Notes: generated by a model not told the origin, from the sequence alone. A DNA stretch of 41,033 nt from Henriciella sp. (GCA_013214545.1 JABSQB010000030.1:1-41033), one strand, 5' to 3'; counted from the first letter of the stretch, positions 8,953 through 18,415 are shown. Numbers and translations: made by a program.

Positions 8953-9067
8953 TCCGGGTGCAAAAGGATATATTGGAGCAGGTGCGGTGCGACATGCGCT
9001 GAAGTCCTGCTATAAGTGAGTACGAATCATCGGGCCGCCTGATAAGTCCCGAGCCGGAGTAACCGTA

Positions 9068-11632
9068 ATGGCCGCAGATATGCCTGAAGCCCAAATCCCA
9101 CCCACACCAGCCCCAGCGCGTCAGCTGGACTGGTTGCAAATGGGGTTCTGGGCCTGCTTGCTGCTGGCCGTGGGCGCGGCCAGTGCGACGCTGGCCTGGC
9201 CGAACGCTGGTGGGCCAACCGGGCTTATTCTGCTGATTTCGATGGCGGCAGGCGGTATGGTCTTCCTGCTCTGGATCCTGCGCGGCGCCGGCCGCCGGAT
9301 GGGCCTGTTCCCGGAACGCGGCGCAATGGCCGATGCCATGCAGCCCGTGACACCAAGGTTCTCCTGGGTTGAAGCGCTGGATGAAGCGGTCCTGATCAGT
9401 GACCGTGGCGGCGCCCCTCTGACCGCCAACCAAGCCTATTCTGACCTGACACAAATGGCTCTGATGGGGCAGTCAGATGTCATGGGGCCGGTTTCGGTGG
9501 ACCGGATCTTCAGTGCGGCGCCAGGCCTCGCGGCTCCGATCTTCCGCCTGTCCAAGGCCGCGAAGTCCGGCGAAACCCGCCGCGAGACTCTGCCTGCCAT
9601 GACGCTCGGCGCGGAATCTCTGCCGGTTCAGTACGAAGCTTCTGTATCGCCGCTGAAAGGCGACCGCGTGATCTGGCGCCTGCGCCGTATTACCGGAACC
9701 GATCAGGTGACGGGCGCGGCGGATATGCGCGCGCTTTATGTTGAAGATGCGCCGATGGGCTTCTTCTCGTCCGGACCGGATGGCACGATCAGCTATGCCA
9801 ATGCCTGGCTGCGGGAAATGCTCGGCCTGCCGGAGAGCGCCAAGAATATTCGTCTCGACGACATTATGCGCCCGGAATTTGTGAAAATGCTACGCCGCGA
9901 CCGCAAGTCCGGCGTACCGGGACGCGCCGACGTCATGATCCGCTCGCGCGATGGGGTCGAGATTCCGGTTCAGACGATTACAACCTGGAACGGCAAGGGC
10001 GCCGACGCCACCGGCCGAACGATTGTGCTCGCCAATGCCCAGAACCTACTTGAAGGCGAAAGCCGGATGTTGGCGGCCTCTGCCAGCCGTCCGCCACGCC
10101 CGGATGGCGACCCAATGTTTGACGATGCGCCGTTTGGCGCTGTTCGCCTCGAAGGTCATTCGTTGGAAGGCGCTATCATCACGGATAGCAACCGCGCACT
10201 GATGGGGCTTGCTGGCGGCGGCGGATCGCCGGGTACTCGATTTATCGATCTCTTCGTTGCTGAAGAGGGCGAGAACAAGCTGCGCGAGAAACTGCTCGAT
10301 TCCATCGACAAGCCGGTTGGTCTGCGCCTCGCTGACGAAGACCAGAAACATGTGAACGTGTTCGTGACGCTGGATGGCCGCGGCCAGCCTGCGGTCGCTT
10401 ATGTGATCGATATGTCGGAACAGAAAGAGCTCGAACTGCGCCTCGCCCAAGGCGAGAAGATGCAGGCCATTGGTAAGCTCGCTGGCGGGGTTGCACACGA
10501 TTTCAACAATGTCCTGACCGGGATCATGCTCAACAATGATGAGCTCTTGTCCAAGCACCCGGTCGGCGATCCATCCTTTGATCACCTGAAGAAGATCCAC
10601 GAATTCTCGGTGCGCGCCAAGGATCTGGTCCAGATGCTGCTCGCTTATGCGCGTCAGCAAACCTTCCGCCGTGAAGTGTTTGAACCCGGCGACTTCCTGT
10701 CCGAGTTCGCCATCCTGCTCGGCCAATTGCTGGACGAGCGGATCGACTTCAACGTTGTGCACGGCCGCGACCTGCCAATGGTCAAGGCGGACAAGAACCA
10801 GCTCGAGACAGCGATCATCAATCTCGCCACCAATGCGCGCGATGCGCTGCTCATGGATGGTGGTACCGGCGGCAAGCTCACCATCAAGACGTCTCGCGCA
10901 ACGGAGAAAGACGCCCACAAGCATGGCTTCCGCTATGTCGAGCAGGGCGAGTATCTGCTCATCGAAGTGGAAGATACCGGCCATGGCATCGCGCCGGACA
11001 ATCTCAAAAATATCTTCAACCCGTTCTTCACGACCAAACCGAAAGGGCTCGGCACCGGCCTAGGCCTGTCGACCGTGTACGGGATTATCAAGCAGTCTGA
11101 GGGCTATATCTGCCCGATCAGTGAAGTCGGCAAAGGCACCACGTTTCAGATCTATCTGCCAGCGCTGAAGGCCGATGAAATCCCTGTGGCCGAAGTGCTC
11201 GAGAGCCAGCCGGTTAATGCCGCGCCAGTGCCGGTCGATATCTCCGGGCGTGGCCGCATTCTGCTCGTCGAAGACGAAGACGGCGTACGCTCGATTGCGG
11301 CGTCTCAGCTGAAATCGCGCGGCTATGACGTCGAAGAAGCCTGCGACGGCGAGGAAGCGCTGGAAATCCTGGAAGAGAATCCGGGCGCCTTCGATCTGGT
11401 TGTTTCAGATGTGGTCATGCCCGGCATGGACGGTCCGACCCTGATCAAGGAAGCCAAGGACCTGCTCGGCACCGCCAAAGTCCTGTTCATGTCCGGCTAT
11501 GCTGAGCGCGATGTCGCCGCGAAACTGGATGATGATCAAGAGGTCGGCTTCATGTCGAAGCCGTTTACGGTGAAACAGCTGGCCGAGCGCGTCAAAGCAG
11601 AGCTTATCGCCCGCGCTCAGGAAGCGGCTTAG
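9068..11632 (+). CDS. cckA: CckA-type cell-cycle hybrid histidine kinase
   Basis: CckA is the bifunctional kinase/phosphatase that feeds phosphate through ChpT to CtrA and CpdR. The 854-residue product has two membrane helices (about 25-45 and 52-72), then PAS-like sensor regions (about 95-450; one near 225-330 is clear). The dimerisation domain has the H-box G-G-V-A-H-D-F-N-N with H477. The ATPase domain shows N-L-A-T-N-A-R-D-A-L (N box), D-T-G-H-G-I and G-L-G-T-G-L-G-L-S-T. A receiver domain with D781 in V-V-S-D-V-V-M-P-G-M-D-G ends the protein. The H-box and receiver closely follow the CckA pattern. It is longer than the Caulobacter protein (about 690 residues), mostly in the sensor part. 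The ATG has a GGAG site. Its stop overlaps by three bases the stop of the convergent PAS gene. Confidence 0.93.
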   Translation: MAADMPEAQIPPTPAPARQLDWLQMGFWACLLLAVGAASATLAWPNAGGPTGLILLISMAAGGMVFLLWILRGAGRRMGLFPERGAMADAMQPVTPRFSWVEALDEAVLISDRGGAPLTANQAYSDLTQMALMGQSDVMGPVSVDRIFSAAPGLAAPIFRLSKAAKSGETRRETLPAMTLGAESLPVQYEASVSPLKGDRVIWRLRRITGTDQVTGAADMRALYVEDAPMGFFSSGPDGTISYANAWLREMLGLPESAKNIRLDDIMRPEFVKMLRRDRKSGVPGRADVMIRSRDGVEIPVQTITTWNGKGADATGRTIVLANAQNLLEGESRMLAASASRPPRPDGDPMFDDAPFGAVRLEGHSLEGAIITDSNRALMGLAGGGGSPGTRFIDLFVAEEGENKLREKLLDSIDKPVGLRLADEDQKHVNVFVTLDGRGQPAVAYVIDMSEQKELELRLAQGEKMQAIGKLAGGVAHDFNNVLTGIMLNNDELLSKHPVGDPSFDHLKKIHEFSVRAKDLVQMLLAYARQQTFRREVFEPGDFLSEFAILLGQLLDERIDFNVVHGRDLPMVKADKNQLETAIINLATNARDALLMDGGTGGKLTIKTSRATEKDAHKHGFRYVEQGEYLLIEVEDTGHGIAPDNLKNIFNPFFTTKPKGLGTGLGLSTVYGIIKQSEGYICPISEVGKGTTFQIYLPALKADEIPVAEVLESQPVNAAPVPVDISGRGRILLVEDEDGVRSIAASQLKSRGYDVEEACDGEEALEILEENPGAFDLVVSDVVMPGMDGPTLIKEAKDLLGTAKVLFMSGYAERDVAAKLDDDQEVGFMSKPFTVKQLAERVKAELIARAQEAA

Positions 11633-12177
11633 TCGTTGCTGGCCACCAGGCGAAGGCCTGCTGGCTGACGCTCTATCTTAGGCGGATACACAGCCGTAAT
11701 CCGATGACGCCAGACCGGGCGACCTTTCAGGACAGGCTGTGGCTCAATGATCTGATACAGACCCAGCAGGCGCGACTGCTCGCGTTTCGGACGCGGCGTC
11801 GGCAGCGGCGCAAAGGTCAGTTCAACGTTCACATGCGTACCGGTCAGCGTTTCGCCGGTGGCTTGCAGGATGCCTGGCTTATGGCTTTCACGAACCGCTG
11901 AGATCAGCGATTCAACCATGGTACGGTCATGCCCGGTCCAGAAATCGAGGCAATCATGCGCGCTGAGCTCTCGGCCGAGCAAACGGCTGAGGCGATCACC
12001 GGCATTGCGGAACAACCAACGGCCCTCCTCGGACCGTTCAATGACAAACAGGCATTCCAGCAGATCAGGGTGATCGGCGGCTTTGGTCGGGGCGGGAACG
12101 GCCTCTGAAGACTGGGTCATGCGTGCCCATGCGGACAGCAAAGTCTCCGTGTTTGGATGATGAGTCGTTGACGTCAT
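11629..12177 (-). CDS. Single-domain PAS protein (PAS_5-like)
   Basis: The 182-residue product has no membrane segment and no kinase, receiver or DNA-binding domain. It resembles the alphaproteobacterial PAS_5 family: an N-terminal H-P-N-T motif, then a hydrophobic C-L-F-V-I-E strand and a F-R-N-A-G-D-R-L-S-R-L-L-G-R-E-L-S segment. The family's D-x-L-x-F-W (here C-L-D-F-W) follows. The last 45 residues are basic and proline-rich. The ATG at 12177 has a weak ribosome site but is needed to keep the H-P-N-T start. The gene converges on cckA with overlapping stops. Caulobacter has a single-domain PAS protein, MopJ, that acts on the CckA/CtrA pathway; whether this is an equivalent is a guess from location and architecture. 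Confidence 0.7.
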   Translation of the reverse strand: MTSTTHHPNTETLLSAWARMTQSSEAVPAPTKAADHPDLLECLFVIERSEEGRWLFRNAGDRLSRLLGRELSAHDCLDFWTGHDRTMVESLISAVRESHKPGILQATGETLTGTHVNVELTFAPLPTPRPKREQSRLLGLYQIIEPQPVLKGRPVWRHRITAVYPPKIERQPAGLRLVASND

Positions 12178-12706
12178 TTTTTTGTTTTCTCACTCTCAAC
12201 TTAGCCGTGTGTGGGGATCGGCTGGCCAAATGTTGTGAGACGAGTACCGCAATGTTCGCGCCAGTTTGCGCGTTTCGCTTTTTGCGCGAAAGTCGACCCA
12301 TTTTGACCCTCGGTTCTAGCAATGGGGGAAAGTTGGCAGCGATTTGGTTGCTTTCTAGGCGAACAGTTTGACGGTTCATGTGGCCGAGTCTCAACTCGAA
12401 ACACACCAGCGTGCCACGTTCCTTATCTCAGCGTCTCACGCTCAAGTGGCGGTGCAACATATTCTCGGATGGCCGTAACACCGGTGCGAACAAGGATCGC
12501 TTTTTCGCTCTGTTTGGGTGCGTGCGATGATTACCCCAAGGGTACGCTATGACGGCCTGTTGCGTAATTGCCGCAATAGGATGTTAGACGCGATAATCAT
12601 GCGATTGTGAACTTGCCAAGCAGCCGCAGAAATCTATTCAATTTTGTAATGTCGCCGAAGAAGCGATGATAATCTTTGACCTATTTGATTTACCGGGAGA
12701 CGTTAG
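12178..12706. other. 529-bp divergent intergenic region
   Basis: This gap separates the PAS gene (-) from the TonB-dependent receptor (+) and must carry both promoters. It is less GC-rich than the genes. I see TTTGCGCG twice at 12265-12272 and 12281-12288 (16-base period), with a TTTCGC/GCGAAA inverted repeat overlapping the second copy (12273-12291). A small perfect hairpin CGAGT-CTCA-ACTCG lies at 12385-12398. GGGAG at 12694-12698 is the ribosome site of the receptor. No convincing reading frame or known riboswitch is visible, and no clear sigma-70 promoter could be picked. Confidence 0.5.
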
Positions 12707-15517
12707 ATGAGTTCATCTAGTACCACGAAGTTTGGCCTTAAGGCCGCCCTATCGCTCAGCGTTGGCTTAACTGCCCTTGCCGCTGGCGCTGGCATGACCG
12801 CAATGGCGCAAGACGAAGCCGAAGAAGGTACCAAGCGCCTGAACACGGTGACCATCACTGCGACCAAGCGTGAGCAAACCCTGCAGGATGTTCCTGTTGC
12901 GGTTTCTGTTGTTGATGACGCGACAATCGAAAAAGCCGAAATCCTTGATCTGAACGACCTGCAATCGGTTGTTCCTTCGCTCGGCATCCGGACCTTCCAG
13001 ACCTCAGCCAATGCGACGTTCACGATTCGCGGCTTTGGTAATGGCTCGAACAATGTCGGTGTTGAACCTTCCGTAGGTGTCTTCATTGATGGCGTCTATC
13101 GCTCTCGCGCCGCGGCTCAGATTGGTGACCTGCCGGCGATTGAGCGGGTCGAGGTTCTGCGCGGACCGCAATCCACCCTGTTCGGTAAGAACGCCTCAGC
13201 CGGTGTGGTTTCCGTCGTAACCCGCAAGCCATCTGACACGTTCGGCGGCAGCGCAGAAGCCAGCTTCGGTAACTTCAATCTGCAACGATACAAAGGTTAC
13301 GTCACTGGCCCCATCGGTGACGGCGTCGCCTTCTCTCTCGGGGGCGGCCTGAACAAGCGTGATGGGACGGCGACAGAGATCATCTCTGGCGCTGACGTGA
13401 ACGAGCGCAACCGCTGGAACCTCCGCGGGCAGTTGATGTTCGAACCCACGGCAAACCAGGAATGGCGCATCATTGTTGATGCGGACGAGATTGACGAGGT
13501 CTGCTGTATCGCTGCCAATGTCGTTGATGATGCAGCCAACACTGCGATTATCGAATCTCTTGGCGGACAGATTGCGCAACCTGGTAATCCGTTCTCTCGC
13601 GAGATCGCTCTGAACAGTCTGCCGGAGAACGTGGTCGAAAACCGCGGTATTTCGGTGCATGGCGACATTGAGTTTGACGGTTTTACATTGAGCTCGATTA
13701 CCGCCTATCGCGAAACCGATGCGTTCCAGAACTATGATATCGATTATTCGAGCGCGGACCTCGCTTCGCTTCGGGATGATGTCGGTCTCGAAACCTTCAC
13801 TCAAGAACTGCGCCTGACCTCGAATGGCGATGGTGACTTGGACTGGATGGTTGGCGGCTTCTATTTCGACGAGAAAGTTTCGCGAGATAGCCAGCTGTCT
13901 TACGACTCTCAGTTCCGTGACTTCCTGAACGTCGCGGGTCAGATTGAGCTCTCGGGTGATCCAGATAATCCAGCGGTCATCGCGTTTATCACTGGTCAGC
14001 AGGCTGCTGGCGTGCTCCCAGATGCTCTGGCAGGCCTACTTGAACCGGCGGTCCTTTTGACTCCAGGAAGCGTTGGCGCTGACGGTACCGGTACGCTCGA
14101 AAGTGTCGGACAGGACGACAAAGCGATCTCACTCTTCGGGACCGCAGATTGGCACCTGACTGATCGCCTGACGGCATCATTTGGTCTGAACTACACGTCG
14201 AACGAGAAAGAATCCCGCCTCAACATTCAATCATCGGACGCTTTGGCGGCGATCGATCTCACGCAGGCAGGTTACAACGCGCTCGTCGCCGGTGTCGCTC
14301 AGGCGAATATGGTGGACATCACAGATCCAACCCAAGTGGCTGCATTTGTATCCTCGCCAACCTATCCGACGATCCAGGCCGTCGCTTTGAACATTGCGAG
14401 CAATCTCAATACAGATGATCCAGCGTTTGACACTATGGATCCTTCGACGTTCGCGCCGGGCTTCAGCAATCCGCTTGCGGCCTTTACCGCGTTCCAGTTC
14501 CAGCCACCTTTCTTGAACATTCCAAACGCTGTGGAAGATGGCCGAACGGATGATGAGGAGTTCACTTACTCATTCCGGCTGGCATATGATTTGACCGATA
14601 ATATCAACGTGTACGGGTCTTATGCGACGGGTTGGAAATCGAGCTCGATCAATCTGGGTCGCGACAGTCGTCCATTCCCAGCGGACTTCACTCCGTCCGT
14701 CGATCCTGACACAGAAATTTCGATTGGTCAGGTTGTGGATCCGTTCACGGGAGCTGTCGTTCGCGCGGCACCGTCATCGCCAATCCAGGATGCTGGCCTC
14801 GCAGTTCCAAACCTCACCACGGGTACGCGCTTCGCTGAGCCAGAAGACTCCTCCGTCTTCGAACTTGGTCTGAAAGGTGCCTGGGATAATTTCGCGCTCA
14901 ACGTTGCGGTATTTGATCAAAAGATCGAAAACTTCCAGGGCAATGTCTTCCTTGGCACAGGCTTCGTTCTGACCAATGCGGAAGAGCAATCAGCCACCGG
15001 TCTTGAACTCGATATGAGCTGGAGCCCGACGGATAATCTGACATTCAATTTCGCAGGAACATTCCTCGATCCTGAATATGACAGCTTCCCGAACGGAACG
15101 AGCCTCGACGCCGATGGTGACAGCACGTCTGCAAATCAGACCGGCGAGACACCAACCGGCATTCCGCAAACCGTGACCTCGACCTCAGTGCTGTATAACT
15201 TCAACCTGACAGAGAACTGGGGCGGCTTCTTCCGCGGTGACTGGCAATATGAAGAAGGCACGGATTTCTATCCGGTCTCAAGCCCGGAGCCACGTGCGCT
15301 GCTGGATGCGACCGGATTTACCCGTGAGATCAACCTGTTCAACGCCTCTCTCGGTTTTGAGAATGCGAACGGACTGGGGATCACCTTCTGGGGTCGTAAC
15401 ATTTTTGATGATGAATACCTAACCTCCACCTTCCCCGGTGTGGCCCAAGCCGGTCGTTTCGATGGCTATCCAAGCCAGCCGCAAACTTACGGCGTCACGC
15501 TGCGCAAGATTTTCTAA
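12707..15517 (+). CDS. TonB-dependent outer-membrane receptor
   Basis: This protein imports a ligand across the outer membrane using energy from TonB-ExbBD. The 936-residue product has a signal peptide with likely cleavage after A34 (A-M-A/Q-D). A TonB box-like T-V-T-I-T-A-T follows (about 47-53). The plug domain (about 58-175) shows T-I-R-G-F-G-N, V-E-P-S-V-G-V-F-I-D-G-V-Y and E-V-L-R-G-P-Q-S-T-L-F-G-K-N-A-S-A-G. A beta-barrel fills the rest and ends in the typical aromatic residue (L-R-K-I-F). The V-P-V-A-V-S-V and G-K-N-A-S-A-G-V-V-S-V-V-T-R-K-P forms are typical of large receptor families in sphingomonads and Hyphomonadaceae that take up varied organic substrates. Nothing in the sequence or neighbours tells which ligand. 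It stands alone, with its own terminator. Confidence 0.95.
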   Translation: MSSSSTTKFGLKAALSLSVGLTALAAGAGMTAMAQDEAEEGTKRLNTVTITATKREQTLQDVPVAVSVVDDATIEKAEILDLNDLQSVVPSLGIRTFQTSANATFTIRGFGNGSNNVGVEPSVGVFIDGVYRSRAAAQIGDLPAIERVEVLRGPQSTLFGKNASAGVVSVVTRKPSDTFGGSAEASFGNFNLQRYKGYVTGPIGDGVAFSLGGGLNKRDGTATEIISGADVNERNRWNLRGQLMFEPTANQEWRIIVDADEIDEVCCIAANVVDDAANTAIIESLGGQIAQPGNPFSREIALNSLPENVVENRGISVHGDIEFDGFTLSSITAYRETDAFQNYDIDYSSADLASLRDDVGLETFTQELRLTSNGDGDLDWMVGGFYFDEKVSRDSQLSYDSQFRDFLNVAGQIELSGDPDNPAVIAFITGQQAAGVLPDALAGLLEPAVLLTPGSVGADGTGTLESVGQDDKAISLFGTADWHLTDRLTASFGLNYTSNEKESRLNIQSSDALAAIDLTQAGYNALVAGVAQANMVDITDPTQVAAFVSSPTYPTIQAVALNIASNLNTDDPAFDTMDPSTFAPGFSNPLAAFTAFQFQPPFLNIPNAVEDGRTDDEEFTYSFRLAYDLTDNINVYGSYATGWKSSSINLGRDSRPFPADFTPSVDPDTEISIGQVVDPFTGAVVRAAPSSPIQDAGLAVPNLTTGTRFAEPEDSSVFELGLKGAWDNFALNVAVFDQKIENFQGNVFLGTGFVLTNAEEQSATGLELDMSWSPTDNLTFNFAGTFLDPEYDSFPNGTSLDADGDSTSANQTGETPTGIPQTVTSTSVLYNFNLTENWGGFFRGDWQYEEGTDFYPVSSPEPRALLDATGFTREINLFNASLGFENANGLGITFWGRNIFDDEYLTSTFPGVAQAGRFDGYPSQPQTYGVTLRKIF

Positions 15518-15540
15518 TCGCGCAGAAACACAGAAACAGA

Positions 15541-15570
15541 AAAGCCCCGCTAACTGGCGGGGCTTTTTTA
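15541..15570 (+). terminator. Strong Rho-independent terminator after the TonB receptor
   Basis: AGCCCCGC-TAACTG-GCGGGGCT forms a perfect eight-base-pair stem followed by six T residues in total. It lies 23 bases past the receptor stop. A-rich sequence on its left side means it could also work on the minus strand, where the DUF4345 gene ends at 15568. Confidence 0.93.
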
Positions 15571-15942
15571 TGACTTGCGAAGAATCAGCAGGGTCGCCAA
15601 GACGAACATGACGCCCTCAAACCCGGCGAAATACCAATTAGAGGAAAGCGCTGTGTCGCCTGCAACGAAGGAGGCTGCACGTCCGATCACATAGCCGCCC
15701 ATATAGGCTGAGACGAAGCACAGAGCGGCAAATTCGAACCGCTCGCGCAACGCGCCTAGCAAGCAAAGCATTGCAGCGCCGAGACTGACGCCGCCAAACA
15801 CCCCGCGCATTTCAAATACCCCGGAGATACCTCCTGGTTCCACACCAAGCCGGGCGGTCATGCCGACCGGGTCCGTGATCGACCAGAGTCCAAAAGCGAA
15901 AAACATCAGCGCTGTCAGCGCCAGAAAGATACGATTGAGCAT
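15568..15942 (-). CDS. DUF4345-like small membrane protein
   Basis: The 124-residue product has four hydrophobic segments (about 5-23, 47-65, 71-92, 101-121) and little soluble sequence. The motif M-R-G-V-F-G-G-V-S-L-G-A-A after the first loop fits the DUF4345 family of small inner-membrane proteins, which has no assigned function. The last codons overlap the end of the bidirectional terminator that follows the TonB receptor. The gene is divergent from bioB and probably has its own promoter in the 205-bp gap. The family match is from recalled motif pattern only. Confidence 0.7.
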   Translation of the reverse strand: MLNRIFLALTALMFFAFGLWSITDPVGMTARLGVEPGGISGVFEMRGVFGGVSLGAAMLCLLGALRERFEFAALCFVSAYMGGYVIGRAASFVAGDTALSSNWYFAGFEGVMFVLATLLILRKS

Positions 15943-16147
15943 GAGAGAGACCTAGGTCGCCGCACTGCAGTGTCGAGCCGAAGTTGATCAACGGTGCACT
16001 CAGCGCCAATCGCAATAGTCTTTACGATGCGGCAGTGCGGATTCCTTCGAGATTGACACTTGCCAGCGCGAGAGAGGTGGGGGACAAGTCGCTCCGAAAT
16101 GCAATCGCCTCAATCGAGGCCTTTAGAGTAATCGGACAAGGACCCCC

Positions 16148-17149
16148 ATGCCATTTGATCTGCCCCGTCACAATTGGACGAAAGACGAAATCCGGGACAT
16201 TTACGAACAATCACTCGACACGCTGGTCGGCCAGGCGCTGGAGGTCAAGCGTGTGAACTGGGCCGATGGCCAGTTGCAGAAAAGCCAGCTGCTCTCGATC
16301 AAAACCGGCGGTTGCCCGGAAGACTGCGGCTATTGCAGCCAGTCTGCGCATCACAGCACGGGCTTGGATGCAGACAAATTGATGCCGCTTGATGAAGTCG
16401 TCGCCGCTGCTAAGCGCGCCAAGGCGGGCGGCGCGGATCGCTTCTGCATGGGCGCCGGCTGGCGCTCGCTCAAGGACCGCGATCTTCCAAAGGTCGCCGT
16501 AATGATTTCGGCTGTGAAGGCAGAAGGTCTTGAGACCTGCGTCACGCTTGGCATGCTGGAAGACGGTCAGGCCGAAGCGCTGAAAGACGCCGGTCTTGAT
16601 TACTACAACCACAATCTCGATACTTCGCCGGAGTACTACACGACGGTGGTCACGACGCGGACCTATGAGGACCGGCTCGACACGCTCGGCAAAGCACGCC
16701 GCGCCGGGGTGAAGCTGTGCGTCGGCGGTATTCTCGGCATGGGGGAAGGGCGCGAGGATCGTATCGGTCTGATCCATGAGCTCTCCAAACTGACGCCGCA
16801 TCCTGAGAGCGTACCGATCAATATGTTGGTGCCGATCAAAGGCACACCGCTTGGCGAAAGCCCCGCCGTCAGTGTGACTGAAATGGCGCGCGCGATTGCG
16901 ACCTGCCGCATCGTCTTTCCGAAGAGCTGGGTCCGCCTCTCAGCCGGCCGTGAAGGTATGAGCGAAGGCGAACAGGCGCTGCTGCTGCTCGCAGGGGCGA
17001 ACTCGATCTTTGTTGGGGACCGTCTGCTGACGACGGACAATCCGGGCGAGGACCGCGATCAGGAGCTTCTGGACGCTGTCGGGTTTGAGGCAGCGAGCCA
17101 CGAGGTGATGGAAGCAGGGTCAAAGAAAACCCTGATCGACGCGCGCTAG
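16148..17149 (+). CDS. bioB: Biotin synthase
   Basis: BioB is the radical-SAM enzyme that inserts sulfur into dethiobiotin, the last step of biotin synthesis. The 333-residue product has all the key residues. C56, C60 and C63 in G-G-C-P-E-D-C-G-Y-C bind the [4Fe-4S] cluster. C100, C131, C191 and R263 match, with a constant offset of three, the E. coli ligands C97, C128, C188 and R260 of the auxiliary [2Fe-2S] cluster. The ATG has an AGGA site. No other biotin gene is in the window. It is the first gene of a compact four-gene unit: the next start is ten bases after its stop. Confidence 0.97.
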   Translation: MPFDLPRHNWTKDEIRDIYEQSLDTLVGQALEVKRVNWADGQLQKSQLLSIKTGGCPEDCGYCSQSAHHSTGLDADKLMPLDEVVAAAKRAKAGGADRFCMGAGWRSLKDRDLPKVAVMISAVKAEGLETCVTLGMLEDGQAEALKDAGLDYYNHNLDTSPEYYTTVVTTRTYEDRLDTLGKARRAGVKLCVGGILGMGEGREDRIGLIHELSKLTPHPESVPINMLVPIKGTPLGESPAVSVTEMARAIATCRIVFPKSWVRLSAGREGMSEGEQALLLLAGANSIFVGDRLLTTDNPGEDRDQELLDAVGFEAASHEVMEAGSKKTLIDAR

Positions 17150-17159
17150 GAGCGAACAG

Positions 17160-17810
17160 ATGAGCACAGAATTGCAGGCCGTGATCTGGGACTTTGGCGG
17201 GGTACTGACCTCGTCACCCTTCGAGGCGTTTACGCGCTACGAAGAAGAAAAGGGCTTGCCGAAGGACTTCGTCCGCTCGGTCAATGCGCGCAACATTCAT
17301 GAGAATGCATGGGCCAAGCTGGAGCGCTCTGAAGTGACCGCTGACGAGTTTGACGCGCTGTTTCGAACCGAGAGCAAGGCACTCGGGCATGAAGTGCCAG
17401 GTAAGGACATTCTCGGCCTTCTATCCGGCGATATTCGCCCGGCCGTGGTCGAGGCGCTAAAGACCTGTAAGGCAAATGTGAAAGTTGGCTGCATCACCAA
17501 CAACGCCCCGGTTGGCAAAGGCGCAGGCATGAGTTCTGACGCGAGCAAAGCTGAGAAAGTCGCTGAAATCATGACGGTTTTTGACCATGTCATTGAGAGT
17601 TCAAAGCTCGGTATTCGTAAGCCTGATCCCCGCATCTATGCTCTGATGTGCGAGGCTTTGGATGTCGATCCGGCGCGCTGTGTCTATCTCGACGACCTCG
17701 GAATTAATTTGAAACCGGCGCGCGCAATGGGCATGCATACAATCAAGGCCCTCAACGAGGCCCAACTCTTGCAGGATCTGCGTGAAGCAACCGGTTTTGA
17801 GGGGATATGA
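17160..17810 (+). CDS. HAD-family hydrolase, subfamily IA
   Basis: HAD hydrolases transfer phosphate (or cleave C-halogen bonds) through an aspartyl intermediate. The 216-residue product has motif I as V-I-W-D-F-G-G-V-L with nucleophile D11; the usual second Asp is Gly, as in the D-x-G-G/D-x-G-N branch near the N-terminal domain of epoxide hydrolase 2 and YihX-type phosphatases. Motif II has T113 (C-I-T-N-N), motif III K154 (L-G-I-R-K-P-D-P), and motif IV D178/D179 (V-Y-L-D-D-L-G-I-N). A helical cap spans about residues 20-90. The gene lies ten bases after bioB and overlaps the next gene by four bases. The substrate is unknown; the location by bioB does not by itself make it a biotin-pathway enzyme. 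Confidence 0.88.
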   Translation: MSTELQAVIWDFGGVLTSSPFEAFTRYEEEKGLPKDFVRSVNARNIHENAWAKLERSEVTADEFDALFRTESKALGHEVPGKDILGLLSGDIRPAVVEALKTCKANVKVGCITNNAPVGKGAGMSSDASKAEKVAEIMTVFDHVIESSKLGIRKPDPRIYALMCEALDVDPARCVYLDDLGINLKPARAMGMHTIKALNEAQLLQDLREATGFEGI

Positions 17811-18415
17811 TCAGAGCTGTTCTGGGCGTAAGCACAGCGATATTACTCGCCGCATGCGGAAGCGATGACGGCTCACCGGTCGTGCGCCTTGAAGTCGAGG
17901 CTGCGCCCGCGGTGACGGTCCCGGTCGAGGTCGAGGCCGAGGTCGAAATCGCGCCTTTGACCGAAGCAGTAGACACCAAGATTGCCGCCATCCGCGATGT
18001 GCTGGACCGCGATTCCCTGTCCCGTCTGGTGCGCCTTGCCAATGCAGAAGAGAGTTTCGTCTCCAATTTTGCAGGCGAACCCCACCGCGTGCACTGGGAC
18101 TTGCTGCGCCGGACCGGGTTTGACCCGCTGGCCAAACTGGGCAGCCTTCTGGACGGTCCTTATGGCACGCGTCAGGTTGGTGATCAGACGTGGTATATCT
18201 GGCCGGATTTTGCCGCCTTGGAAGCCGATCAACTCTTGCCGGAAAAACTCACCTTCACAGATCGCGCGCGCTTGCGGGATCTGGTCGGCGAGCCGGGCCT
18301 CGCGCGCATTCGCGATGGCGAAGCCTATCCCGGTGTCCGCACCGCCATTGCCGAGGATGGGGACTGGCTCTATTTCGTGCATGAAACGCAGCAGGACACA
18401 GAAGAGGCAGAGTAA
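17807..18415 (+). CDS. Lipoprotein of unknown function
   Basis: The 202-residue product begins with a lipoprotein signal peptide ending L-L-A-A-C with C17. Next comes an acidic, Val/Glu-rich linker (about residues 27-50) encoded by near-repeats of GTCGAG/GCCGAG. A C-terminal domain follows (about 55-195) with conserved-looking aromatic patches such as [12 protein letters not shown] and T-W-Y-I-W-P-D-F. I do not recognise the family. The start overlaps the HAD gene by four bases (ATGA), and the stop shares one base with the next start, so it is translated as part of the bioB unit. A periplasmic, membrane-attached protein in this operon is unexpected. Confidence 0.75.
   Translation: MIRAVLGVSTAILLAACGSDDGSPVVRLEVEAAPAVTVPVEVEAEVEIAPLTEAVDTKIAAIRDVLDRDSLSRLVRLANAEESFVSNFAGEPHRVHWDLLRRTGFDPLAKLGSLLDGPYGTRQVGDQTWYIWPDFAALEADQLLPEKLTFTDRARLRDLVGEPGLARIRDGEAYPGVRTAIAEDGDWLYFVHETQQDTEEAE

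Noticed and set aside
10046-10984. Long open frame antisense to cckA (about 312 codons)
   Set aside because: Its codon composition is that of a shadow of the real gene, no ribosome site or protein motif is present, and the sense protein is fully explained.
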